Positions 1 to 8,224 are shown, numbered from the stretch's first letter. The stretch is DNA of 23,836 nt from Carex sylvatica (GCA_964058845.1 CAXKVR010000783.1:1-23836), one strand, 5' to 3'. Notes: generated by a model not told the origin, from the letters alone. Translations and numbers: made by a program.

Positions 1-2
1 GG

Positions 3-347
3 AGCAACAACAGGAATTTCTACCAGAATACTTCTTTCCCCAATCAGAACAACCGAGCATGCCAATCCGATCTTTCCAAGCCATACATCACTCCCACTAT
101 GAGTGACGTCATGCATGAGCAAGGAAAGATAAACCAGATGATATTTGAGCAAATGCAAACGATGAATACTCAACTGGTTGCTCAGAATAAGTTGATGATG
201 GAGCAAATGGTCCACCAAGTCGCACTAAGCCAACCCCTACCTGGAAGGCAATCCAGCCAACTAGAGGTTAACCCCAGAGGAGAGGCCAAGGCGGTTGAAC
301 TGAGAAGTGGGACCAGGTATGAAGGACCAGCCATACCAACAGACTAG
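3..347 (+). pseudogene. gag: gag C-terminal part (partial at window edge)
   Basis: The frame is open from base 3, so the true start lies outside the window; the ATG at 99 is internal. The first part is Asn/Gln-rich, followed by a Met/Gln-rich helical stretch (QMIFEQMQTMNTQLVAQNK) and then AKAVELRSGTRYEGP, a wording typical of the gag region before the protease in Athila-type plant elements. Gag would form the particle that packages the element RNA. No zinc knuckle is visible here. The frame ends at TAG 345-347, and the polyprotein continues in another frame from about 350, so at least one frameshift lies here. Confidence 0.75.
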
Positions 348-720
348 ACTCCAAGGAACGCGGGCCGCGTCACTATCTGAAGAAGAGAACCCTGGCCGCG
401 TCGAGTCCACGCGACTGGTAGAGAGCTTCGAAAACCCTGTGAACGTGGACCGCGCCACTGACACGTGGGTCGCACAGAAAGAACTTGAAAGTCAGAAGAA
501 AAAAGGGGTCGAGAAACCTCTGCCATACTGGCCACCTGTACCCTTCCCCCAGAGACTAGCTGAGACTAGATTGAACGAGAAATTCGCCAAATTCATTGAT
601 GTTCTCAAGCAATTGCACATCACAATTCCATTCATCGAGGCTTTAACCCAAATACCCACCTATGCCAAGTTCTTGAAGAACATCCTATCCAACAAGTGAA
701 ACTTGGGGGGGGCACGAGGC
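348..720 (+). pseudogene. gag-protease linker with conserved helical block
   Basis: The open stretch ending at the TGA at 697-699 has a variable, GC-rich first half and a conserved second half beginning PYWPPVPFPQRL and running through KFAKFIDVLKQLHITIPF to PTYAKFLKNIL. That block is typical of the region just before the protease in Athila-like polyproteins. The closing TGA probably replaces an Arg codon (after Asn-Lys), and an 8-G run just downstream (705-712) shifts the frame towards the protease. The GC-rich part contains quasi-palindromes listed separately. Confidence 0.7.
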
Positions 721-721
721 G

Positions 722-1171
722 GTGAAACTGACAGAACAATGCAGTGCCATTCTGAGAAGTGAGCTACCACCCAAACTGAAAGACCCTAGTAAGTTTTCTA
801 TTCCTTGTACTATAGGGAAAACCATGATCAAGAAGGCTCTATGCGACTTAGGAGCAAGCGTGAGTCTCATGCCACGCACCATCTTTGATCGAATAGGAGT
901 AGGTGAGCTCAGACCTACGCGAATGACCTTACAGCTAGCCGACTCCTCGGTAAGACTACTGCTTGGCATAGTGGAAGATGTACCGGTTCAGGTTGATAAA
1001 TTCTATGTACCCGCTGATTTTTTTGTTATGAAAATGGAAGAAGATAAGAAAGTCCCTATTATTCTGGGACGACCTTTTCTAAGAACTGCAGGTGCGATAA
1101 TCGATGTGTTTAAAGAAACTCTGACCTTGAACATTGGAGAGAAGTGCGATTCCAGATTGATAAAGCCATGA
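722..1171 (+). pseudogene. Retropepsin-like aspartic protease domain
   Basis: The reading frame gives CDLGASVSLMP, in which D-L-G-A-S stands in for the D-T/S-G-A catalytic motif of retropepsins and is the form usual in Athila-like elements. About 80 residues later IILGRPFLRTAGA gives the second conserved hydrophobic-G motif of the fold. The protease would cut the Gag-Pol polyprotein. A shift near 1140-1150 moves the downstream linker (RFQIDKAMKYP) into another frame, so the last residues shown by this frame are not native. Confidence 0.85.
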
Positions 1172-1504
1172 AGTACCCTTCACCAGCCGAATCTTACTTT
1201 AGGATTGATGTGATCGAAGAATGCTTGACAGATTTGGCCGAGGATTACTTTCTTGAGCAAATTAATAACTCGCTAAGAGACCATTCTGATTATTTATCTC
1301 AGTTGCAGGTTGAAACAAGCGAGTTAGAATCAATATGTGCAGCAGATGTGAAAACTGACAACCTGAAGGAACTCTCACGCGGGCTGATGGATCCCACGCG
1401 GGCCGTGAACCACAGTCCGAGGACCTGGAGACCATAGAACACAGGGCGGATGAAGCTGATGCGAGGGCTTCACGTGGGCCGAGTGTACCTGACGCTCAGA
1501 GGCA
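1144..1504 (+). pseudogene. Protease-RT linker
   Basis: The frame from about 1144 to 1437 reads AMKYPSPAESYFRIDVIEE followed by acidic sequence with no enzyme motif. This matches the spacer between protease and RT in Athila-like pol. A TAG stops it at 1435-1437, and the RT frame (from about 1505) differs from it. The last 130 bases are GC-rich and repeat a CACGCGGG word (1376-1383 and 1395-1402), unlike the AT-rich flanks. Confidence 0.6.
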
Positions 1505-2623
1505 TTGACTCCTGAGCTCAAGCCTCTTCCAGCCAACTTCAGGTATGAGTTCCTAGGTCCAGATAATTCTTTTCCTGTGATTGTAAATGTAGGTTTAACC
1601 CCCGATCAGACTGCCAAACTTTTGGAGAAACTGAAAATTCACAAAGACGCAATTGAGTATTCAATTAAGGACCTGAAAGGTATCAATCCGTCTATCTGCT
1701 CGCACAGGATCTTACTTGAAGATGATCATAAGCCATCTATTGAACACCAGCGACGGCTCAACCCAAATCTCAAAGAGGTAGTGAAAAAAGAAATCTTAAA
1801 ACTTCTTGATGCAGGTATTATCTACCTGATTTCTGACAGTGAATGGGTGAGCCCTGTCCATGTGGTGCCAAAGAAAGGAGGCACGACAGTGGTGAAGAAT
1901 GACAAGAATGAACTGATCTAAACGAGTGTGGTGACTGAATACCGGATGTGTATTGACTACAGGAAGCTTAATGCAGCAACACGCAATGATCACTTTCCTC
2001 TTCTATTTATTGACCAACTTCTCGAAAGGCTTGCTAATCACTCTTATTTTTGTTATCTTGATGGTTATTCTGATTTATTCTAAATACCTATTCATCCACA
2101 AAACCAAGAAAAGACCACCTTTACTTGTCCATATGGTACATATGCATATCGTAGAATGCCTTTTGGTCTTTGTAATGCACCAGCCACTTTTCAGAGAGTC
2201 ATGATGGCTATCTTTTCTGATTTTATTGAAAATAAAGTTGAGATCTTTATGGATGATTTTTCTGTCTATAGTGTTTGTTTTGATTCTTGTTTGACTAACT
2301 TGTGTAAGATCTTGCAGAAATGCGAAGAAGTGAATTTGATTCTTAATTGGGAAAAGTGTCACTTCATGGTCCAATAAGGTGTTGTTCTGGGACATGTTGT
2401 GACATCCAAGGGAATCGAGGTTGACAGGGCGAAGATTGAAATGATTGATAAACTTGCAATCCCAACATGTGTCAAAGGGGTTCGTAGCTTTCTGGGTCAT
2501 GTAGGATTCTACCGTCGCTTTATCAAGGACTTCTCTAAGATCGCGAAATCACTGACCAATTTATTCATTAAGGATTCTAATTTTTTTTTATTGATGATTG
2601 TGTCAAATCTTTTTACAGTTTGA
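1505..2623 (+). pseudogene. Reverse transcriptase domain, broken by stops
   Basis: One frame holds the whole RT. Visible in order are LDAGIIYLISDSEWVSPV and VPKKGG (fingers), MCIDYRKLN, the first catalytic Asp in YLDGYS, MPFGLCNAPATFQR, the YMDD-equivalent FMDD (catalytic Asp pair), LNWEKCHF, and the connection segment GVRSFLGHVGFYRRFIKDF. In-frame stops are the TAA at 1919-1921, a TAA after the YLDGYS segment near 2081-2083, and a TAA at 2375-2377. A T-run at about 2581-2589 then shifts the frame. The enzyme would have copied element RNA into DNA; this copy cannot make it. Confidence 0.92.
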
Positions 2624-3148
2624 AGGAAGTCCTCATTTCAACACCTATTCTGCAACCACCTGATTAGTCTCTGCCGTTCGAGATCATGTACGACGCAAGT
2701 GACTATGCTGTAGGAGCAGTTCTTGGGCAAAGGAAAGACAAGAAGCCATATGCTATCTATTATGCTAGCAAGGTGCTAGACCTAGCCCAGATGGACTACA
2801 CAACCACTGAGAAGGAGCTTCTCGCAATTGTGTTCGCTCTCGATAAATTTAGATCATATCTGGTTGGTTCGAAGATAATTGTTTACATAGACCATGCAAC
2901 ACTCAGGTATTTGCTAAGTAAACAAGACGTAAAATCCCGTTTAATTAGATGGGTTCTTCTCTTGCAGGAGTTCGATGTTGAAATCAGAGACAAGAAGAGA
3001 GTTGAAAACACCGTGGCTGACCATCTATCCCGACTTCGCTAGGAGGATGAGGGATCTGCCAATTTGCCAATCATTGACTCGTTCCCTGATGAACAACTCC
3101 TTTCAGTTTCTATTCCGAATGACATTGATGCAGAATGCATAGGATCTC
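2590..3148 (+). pseudogene. RNase H domain and start of RNaseH-integrase linker
   Basis: After the T-run, the +1 frame continues the RT connection into RNase H. It shows [15 protein letters not shown] (first catalytic Asp), TEKELLA (Glu), [10 protein letters not shown] (Asp) and VADHLSRL at the end of the domain. A TAG near 2665 sits where Trp is usual. The TAG at 3040-3042 follows RLR, after which the frame stays open to 3156, where the MITE target site begins. RNase H would remove the RNA template during reverse transcription. Confidence 0.9.
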
Positions 3149-3156
3149 ACTCGACC

Positions 3157-3628
3157 TTAGGGGTGTAAATGGATCGGATAATATCTGATTTCGTCCGAAT
3201 TTGAATTCAAAAAAGTACTGAAATTATCTGATCCGTATCCGTATCCGTATCCAAAAAATTATAATGGATGCGGATACGGTAAGGCATTTTACTATTCATA
3301 TCCGATCATTTACACTTTAAACCACAACAAATATGATATATGTTCTTAAATTGCATATTGTACGAATAATTTATTAAATTGCATATAGATATATATTTTG
3401 ATGAACAATATAACACTATGACATAACTAGTGACTAATATTTTAATAATATAATACATGTTTTGTAACTAACAAGTTAATTATGAAAAGTATCTATATCC
3501 GTAACAATTAATATTCGATCCGTATCCGTATCCGAGACTATCCATATCTGTATCTATATCCAAAAATTATAATGGATACGGATACGGTAAGACCACTATC
3601 TGATTCGTATCTGACCGTTTACACCCCT
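3157..3628. mobile_element. hAT-type MITE with 8-bp target duplication
   Basis: The ends are inverted copies: TAGGGGTGTAAATGG at 3158 and CCGTTTACACCCCT ending at 3628. ACTCGACC is repeated on both sides (3149-3156 and 3629-3636), and an 8-bp duplication is the hAT signature. TAGGGGTGTAAA-like ends occur in many plant hAT MITEs. The interior is AT-rich and non-coding, with subterminal repeats of the hexamer GGATAC or its complement. A 1-bp shift (element starting 3158, TSD CTCGACCT/C) is possible. It interrupts the gypsy RNaseH-integrase linker, so it is younger than that element. Confidence 0.88.
3233..3279. repeat. Hexamer hairpin, first subterminal copy in the MITE
   Basis: CCGTATCCGTATCCGTATCC (3233-3252) is followed after an A/T-rich loop by GGATGCGGATACGG (about 3266-3279), its near-perfect reverse complement. 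A related unit lies at about 3520-3590 near the other end. Such subterminal hexamers are candidates for transposase binding. Confidence 0.65.
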
Positions 3629-3919
3629 ACTCGACCCGCACTCTGCAGCACTCGGGTCGCATGACTAAGCACGCGGACCGCGTGCCCACCCAGTTAGTAC
3701 CTTGGTATGCAGACATCGCAAACTATCTATCTTCTGGGGTGTATCCTGCCGACACGACCTACCAGCAGAAGAAGAAGCTCCGATCAAATGTCAGGTACTA
3801 TTTCTGGGATGAACCTCTTCTTGTCAAAGTAGGTGTTGATGGTATTTTCTGACGTTGTGTACCGTACGAGGAGACACGCTCCATTCTCGAGCATTGCCAC
3901 TCATTCGCTTATGGGGGAC
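3629..3919 (+). pseudogene. Integrase N-terminal region, cut by a solo LTR
   Basis: The frame resumes directly after the MITE duplication and reads the linker, then PWYADIANYLSSG and YYFWDEPLL, the usual lead-in to the integrase zinc-binding domain in plant gypsy elements. A TGA at 3850-3852 (Arg CGA to TGA is likely) is followed in frame by a Cys and HCHSFAYGG, the HH part of the HHCC zinc site. The frame is then cut at base 3919 by the solo LTR and continues at 5832. Confidence 0.85.
3669..3685. repeat. 17-nt GC-rich quasi-palindrome
   Basis: GCACGCGG-A-CCGCGTGC has an 8-bp perfect stem around one central base. Beside it, CGACCCG (3632-3638) and CGGGTCG (3653-3659) form another 7-bp inverted pair. 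Related words occur in other linkers of the same element (358-370, 1376-1407). Confidence 0.8.
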
Positions 3920-4086
3920 TGATAAGCATAAATTATATAACCATTATATCTTATTTTTATCATAAAATAGCTCCAAATATCTTGTACTTTGAATATAAAG
4001 TGAATAAAATGCACTTAGAATCAAGTTACTGTGGTTGTTTGGCTTTAGAATGCAGGAAAAGATGAAAATTGCAGAAAATACTTCTC

Positions 4087-4409
4087 AGTGCGGGTCATCC
4101 ACCCGCACTCACATACAGTGCAGACGCACTCCTCACTTAGCCAAATTTCCACCATCTCAGCGCAACCCAGAAAAAGTCCGAGCCTAATGCGTCCGCATTC
4201 ATATTCAGTGTGGGTCATCCTAGCCGCACTCAGCACTTAGACGATTTCAGAAACTGCGCGTCACATGCTCCAGTGTGGGTCATCCACCCACACTCATATA
4301 CAGTGCGGACACACCAATAGTAATGCATAGAATTTCCAGGCTGATAAAAAAGAAAACTTCAATTCAGTGCGGATGGACCACCCGCACTCTGACTCAGTGC
4401 GGACGCACT
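4087..4409 (+). repeat. Array of hairpin-forming repeats in LTR 1
   Basis: Four copies of a two-part module are present. The long hairpins are AGTGCGGGT-CATCC-ACCCGCACT (4087-4109), AGTGTGGGT...CCGCACT (4207-4230), AGTGTGGGT-CATCC-ACCCACACT (4272-4294) and AGTGCGGAT-GGACC-ACCCGCACT (4366-4388). Short hairpins AGTGC-AGAC-GCACT (4117-4130) and AGTGC-GGAC-GCACT (4396-4409) follow the first and fourth. Between copies 1 and 3 one stem pair changes on both sides (C-G to T-A). The array lies upstream of the TATA box, in the presumed U3. Confidence 0.9.
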
Positions 4410-4577
4410 AAACCCGCAGACTGTCAGAATTACACATTTTTAACACGGTTTCTATTTTTAGCGAGCCAGGGATGGTTTTTGACAGCTAAATTTGGACACA
4501 TCAGTCCAGGGAAATAAGTTAAATATAGCACCCACTAACTCCACATTCTAGCCTCTAAATCGGGCATAGTCTTTTGC

Positions 4578-4584
4578 TATATAA
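4578..4584 (+). promoter_or_regulatory. Probable TATA box of LTR 1
   Basis: TATATAA is followed by a G run and TTCATTTTCCATT. LTR 2 has the diverged equivalent CTTTAAATGAGGGGG at 15371-15385. Transcription would start roughly 30 bases downstream, just before the CT-rich leader with (CT)n at 4644-4660. Confidence 0.65.
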
Positions 4585-4792
4585 GGGGGGTTCATTTTCC
4601 ATTAAAGGGACATCTCTCACATCTCACATCTCATATCATACAACTCTCTCTCTCTCTCTCACCCCTTGGTGCATGCCAATTTCCATTGAGATATAGCGAT
4701 AAATCTGCAGTCATTCTAGGAGTTTCGAAAGCTTTTCAAGGAAGGAGAAGAAGGTCCAAGCAAGATTTCGGCAAGATTGAGGTTCTTGATTC

Positions 4793-4798
4793 AATAAA
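4793..4798 (+). promoter_or_regulatory. Possible polyadenylation signal of LTR 1
   Basis: AATAAA lies about 210 bases after the TATA box, which suits the R region of an LTR. LTR 2 lacks the exact hexamer at the matching place, so the call is tentative. Confidence 0.4.
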
Positions 4799-5178
4799 GG
4801 GTGTAACTATTTCTTTATTTCATTTTTTCTTATTTTTGCCAACTTTTGTAATGGATCTCTCCAAGAGAGAGTAGATCTCTTTCTAGGGGTTTAGGTCAAT
4901 GCATGAACTTGTTTAATTGTATCTTATTCGGTTATTTGTTTTTATTATGATTATTTTATGAGATTTGATGCTAATTTCTGAGATTTATAATTTGTGTTAA
5001 CTACATAATTAGTACTTAAAATCGATGTAGTTCCGCTTTGGATTCGAAAGAACCAAAGAAGTTAGGACGAGAGGAGAGTACCAATTATGAACACAAATAC
5101 CTTAGGTTTTGATTAAGGTCTAACCAACTGCGAAATCAAACCGAAACTACAGAAATTAGAGTTAGAGACTTGGTGAAT

Positions 5179-5335
5179 GACGTAACTGTGAAGTCATACC
5201 CTTATTAGGACATCTCAAATTGAATCGAATATTGGTATGAAGGACGTAACTGTGAAGTACCAACATTTGAGGAGAGGAGAGACTAACAAGAGCTTATGGT
5301 TTAGGTAGCTAGGATGAAGGACGTAACTGTGAAGT
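5179..5335 (+). repeat. Three dispersed copies of GACGTAACTGTGAAGT
   Basis: The 16-mer occurs exactly at 5179-5194, 5243-5258 and 5320-5335 in the downstream part of LTR 1, spaced 64 and 77 bases. LTR 2 has one diverged copy (GACATAACTATGAAAT, about 15999-16014) and different repeats in place of the others. Confidence 0.85.
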
Positions 5336-5831
5336 CTGAATTAGTTAGGCACGTTATTAATTCACGAAAGTGACCCTTAATGACATATTAGGTTAGAAAC
5401 CTCATCAAATCATACATGAATTTAAACAAATACCAAATATATAGAATTAACAAGGGATTGTAGACCGAATACCCCTAGATTTCCCAATTCTTGAAAACAA
5501 ACCAATATTCGCTTTCTTTATTTTATTTACATCTATTGTTTATAATTCTTCTCGGGTATTGAACCCAACTTAGGACTATTTAAACAAACCCCCCTTATTC
5601 TATTTTACCTCCCTTATTCTATTTTATTGCACTTACTTCTTTTTATTATTTTCTGAAATTAATTAATAAAATCTAAACCTAGTAATTGTCCATATTTCCT
5701 GTGGATCGATACCCGATAATATACTACACGGTAGGATTGTATACTTGCAATCTGAACTGAAAGTGTATTTAAGGTTAAAAGGTACAGTTTGCTGTACTGA
5801 AACTTTGTACTATACATTTTTGGTGCAAGAT

Positions 5832-6650
5832 GGACATGCTGCATTCTCCAAAACAGCCACCAAGGTATTGCAATCTGGTTTATTTTGAACTACTATTTTT
5901 AGGGATGTAAGGACCTTTGTATCGGCTTGCGACAAGTGTCAACGGACTGGGAACATTACCAAGCGTAATGAGATGTCTCTCAACTCCATTCTTGAAGTCG
6001 AGATCTTTGACGTGTGGGGTATTGATTTCATGGGACCATTCCCATCATCATGTGGGAATGAGTACATCCTGGTTGCCGTAGATTACGTGTCCAAGCGGGT
6101 CGAAGCAGTGGCATGTAAAAAATCAGACTCAAATGCAGTGAAGCGACTGTTCACTGACATTATTTTTCCTCGCTTTGGAGTCTCTTGAGCCCTTAACCGA
6201 CAATTCGACAGTCTCTTGAGCCGTCATGGGGTAACACACAAGGTAACAACTTCTTATCACCCTCAATCTAATGGACAAGCTGAGATTTATAACAGGAAAA
6301 TCAAGTCTATCTTGGAGAAGACTGTGGCAAGGACACGAAAGGATTGGTCGCTCAAGCTAAATGATGCACTATGGGCGTACCGAACTGCCTTTAAGACACC
6401 GATTGGGATGAGCCCTTTCAAGCTGGTGTACGGAAAGGCATGCCACTTACCTGTGGAGATTGAGCACAAAGCATTCTGGGTCACGCGAGCCATCAACATG
6501 GACATGCTCGTAGCTGGAGAAAAATGCATCCTTGACTTGCACGAGTTGGAGGAGTTGCATCTAACTTCTTACGAGAATGCAATGATCTATAAGGAGAGAA
6601 CCAAGTGAATTCATGACAAGCACATCGCGCCTCGCGAATTCAAGGTAGGT
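5832..6650 (+). pseudogene. Integrase core remnant lacking the second catalytic Asp
   Basis: After the LTR the frame gives GHAAFSKTATKVLQSG, a TGA where Trp is usual, then CDKCQRTGN (the CC of the zinc site), [12 protein letters not shown] (first catalytic Asp) and [20 protein letters not shown] (the Glu region). Between them FGVS-stop-ALNRQF replaces the stretch that normally holds the SDGG.HF motif, so about ten codons including the second catalytic Asp are deleted in frame. [25 protein letters not shown] continues the C-terminal part. A TGA at 6606-6608 follows ERTK, with HDKHIAPREFKVG readable to about 6650. Confidence 0.9.
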
Positions 6651-7159
6651 CGAATATGATCATGCCAAGTTTCCAAAGGTGTCTGTTTAACTAGGCATGA
6701 TAATAATTGGCAAGCTAGGAATGGTTCTAACCTGGTTATTTGCTACCGTATGCCTCCAGTTACAATAATAAAATAGAATTAAATCACTTACTTGGTGAGA
6801 CTGGCGATTGAGAAGCTACTGGCGATTTGATGAGGAGGCGATTTGAGGCATAGTGGGTGAAGAGGAGCTGGCAATTTGAGAAGGAGGCAATTTACCAAAC
6901 CCTAGCGAGAGGAGGAGGAGGCGATTTGAGGAGGAGGCGCAGTGCTTCATCAACTGTATATGTCGTCTCCCACTGTGTTTAACTAGGGTTTAGTTCGTTC
7001 GTTCGTGTTTAAAGGCGAAAGGCAAATTTCAGTTCGTTCGTGTTTAACTGGGTTCGTATTTTTCATCAGTTCGTGTTTTTCTGACGAAGGGCATTTCAGT
7101 CATTATTTATATTTTTATTTTTAATAGGAATAATACAGTATCATTGAAAAATTTAGGAT
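6651..7159. other. Gene-leader-like stretch of unknown origin
   Basis: No long ORF is present. Read on the minus strand it starts with AAACCCTAG-type leader sequence, continues through repeats of CAAATCGCCTCCTC, and reaches CACCAAGTAAGTG (6790-6802), which contains a plausible splice donor. The word AGTTCGTTCGTGTTTAA recurs at about 6993 and 7032. This looks like a captured or degraded 5' gene end attached to the terminal repeat at 7160-7255, but no product is recognisable. Confidence 0.35.
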
Positions 7160-7255
7160 ATAAATAAATTTGTAGTGGTATTTCTATAATTTTGAAGTTT
7201 GTAGTGACATTCTCACATTTTGAAGGTTTTACAGTAGCATTCTCATAATTTTCTC
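7160..7255 (+). repeat. Unpaired Mutator-like terminal repeat
   Basis: GTAGTGGTATTTCTATAATT, GTAGTGACATTCTCACATTT and CAGTAGCATTCTCATAATTT follow the same pattern as the right terminal repeat at 13175-13285 (three GTGGCAT/GTGACAT units ending CAATTTTCCC). It reads as a right-hand end whose left partner is not visible; the truncated gypsy lies where the rest of the element should be. Similarity is by pattern and weak in places. Confidence 0.4.
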
Positions 7256-7346
7256 TTAAAATTTAATTGAAATGTTTCTTATGAATGTTTAAAGATAGAA
7301 CTTAAAATTTAATTGAAATGTTTCTTATGAATGTTTAAAGATAGAA
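7255..7346. repeat. Perfect 46-bp tandem duplication
   Basis: The unit at 7255-7300, beginning CTTAAAATTTAATTGAAATG, is repeated base for base at 7301-7346. Identity means the duplication is recent. Confidence 0.95.
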
Positions 7347-7831
7347 AGCTTGATTGTTATATTTATCACAAAAAGAAATTTCTTATGAATGTTGTTGGTC
7401 AAGAAGGCCTTTTAAGTTTCTGAAATTCTAGTAAATGAGGTTAGTTGTCAGATTGTCTAATTTCTGTTAAAAAATAAATCGTTGATTCATGTTTCATTTT
7501 GTCTGCTCATGTATTTAGGGGCGGATCATAGTTATGGCTGAGAGATGCTAAGCCACCTCAAGATTTGAATTTTTTTATTACTAAGTATATAGAAAAAACC
7601 ATACTAATTTGTTTCTTTCACATGTATAAGCCCATCATAATAATATAACAAAGTTAAAGGGCTTGAATGTAAATTTTAGAAATTAAAATCAGATTCATTT
7701 CTTGAGCAATTGGTCCTTCTATTCATGAAGATGCAGGGTCTTAATTGCAATTTTTTTTTGTACTTTCACAGCTGTTGTTTTAATTTGTAGGATTGTGTTT
7801 GTTTTGTTTACTTTTTTGGATGAGCAGAAGT
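7347..7831. other. AT-rich spacer
   Basis: Only short ORFs without recognisable motifs, poly-T tracts and AT-rich words are seen. I find no supported feature. Confidence 0.6.
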
Positions 7832-8224
7832 AGGGTGTTCTTAAGCTCACCAAAGTGTTTGGTGAATTTAATTTTAAAATCCATTAAATCGGTTTCAAAT
7901 GATGAATCTGAACCGTTGAAATCTGCATACCTTATAAGTGATGCGTCTACATGTAAAAATTTTAAACATTTGAATTAATTTAGTATAAAGTCAAGCGGTC
8001 AAAAAATGTTCAAAAAATGAATGCACTAAAATTAATTTATTAACCTTCTAATTTTGACCAATTGACTTTATACTAAATTAATTCAAATGTTTAAAATTTT
8101 CACATATAGACGCATCACTCGTAAGGTAGGCGGGTTTCAACGGTTCGAATTTGTCATTTAAAACCGATTTAATGAATTTTGAAGTTAAGCTCACCAAATA
8201 CTTTGGTGAGCTTAAGAACACTCT
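7832..8224. mobile_element. Foldback MITE with arms of about 185 bp
   Basis: The left arm AGGGTGTTCTTAAGCTCACC (from 7832) and the right arm GGTGAGCTTAAGAACACTCT (to 8224) are reverse complements. The match extends inward through AAATCGGTTT/AAACCGATTT, GATGCGTCTA/TAGACGCATC and TTAGTATAAAGTCAA/TTGACTTTATACTAA. Each arm also contains its own hairpin, TCACCAAA-NNN-TTTGGTGA. A TAG is present at both borders (7831-7833, 8224-8226), so the superfamily and exact ends are unsure. An ORF at 7793-7978 overlaps the left arm and is not a gene. Confidence 0.9.

Larger units (their letters stand above)
3920..5831 (+). mobile_element. Solo LTR 1 (Ty3/gypsy family), nested in integrase
   Basis: The stretch splits an integrase codon series and begins TGATAAGCATAAATTATATA. 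It shares order and many words with the LTR at 14829-16739: TGATA(A/G)GCATAAATTATATA, AAAAAGTCCGAGCC, the leader, AATGCATGAACTTGTTTAATT, TGTAGACCGAATRCCCCTAGAT and CTGTGGATCGATA. GGAC occurs on both sides (3916-3919, 5832-5835); a 5-bp TSD would be GGGAC against TGGAC. It has a TATA box and an AATAAA but no coding region, so it is a solo LTR left by recombination. The 3' end is odd: it closes ...GGTGCAAGAT rather than CA. Confidence 0.85.
1..6650 (+). mobile_element. Decayed Ty3/gypsy (Athila-like) retrotransposon, both ends missing
   Basis: Protein remains follow the Ty3/gypsy order gag, protease, RT, RNase H, integrase. The wording of the RT (MPFGLCNAPATFQR, FMDDFSV) and the long gag and linkers resemble the Athila/Tat branch; this is family knowledge, not a tree. 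The left edge falls inside gag. On the right, readable integrase ends near 6650 with no 3' LTR, so the copy is truncated there. Removing the MITE (3149-3628) and the solo LTR (3920-5831) rejoins the reading frame, so both are later insertions. Many nonsense codons and frameshifts make it non-autonomous and old. Confidence 0.9.

Noticed and set aside
3231..3600. CRISPR-like spaced repeats of GGATAC words
   Set aside because: These are tandem hexamers within a MITE in plant DNA, with no regular spacers.
4045..4517. ORFs on both strands over the LTR hairpin array
   Set aside because: They are open by chance through the GC-rich repeats and do not recur in LTR 2.
6656..6701. Inverted pair TGATCATGCC / GGCATGATAA as element ends
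   Set aside because: The match is short and imperfect, and no target duplication lies outside it.
7793..7978. 61-residue ORF in front of and within the foldback MITE
   Set aside because: It crosses the left border of the MITE and shows no motif.
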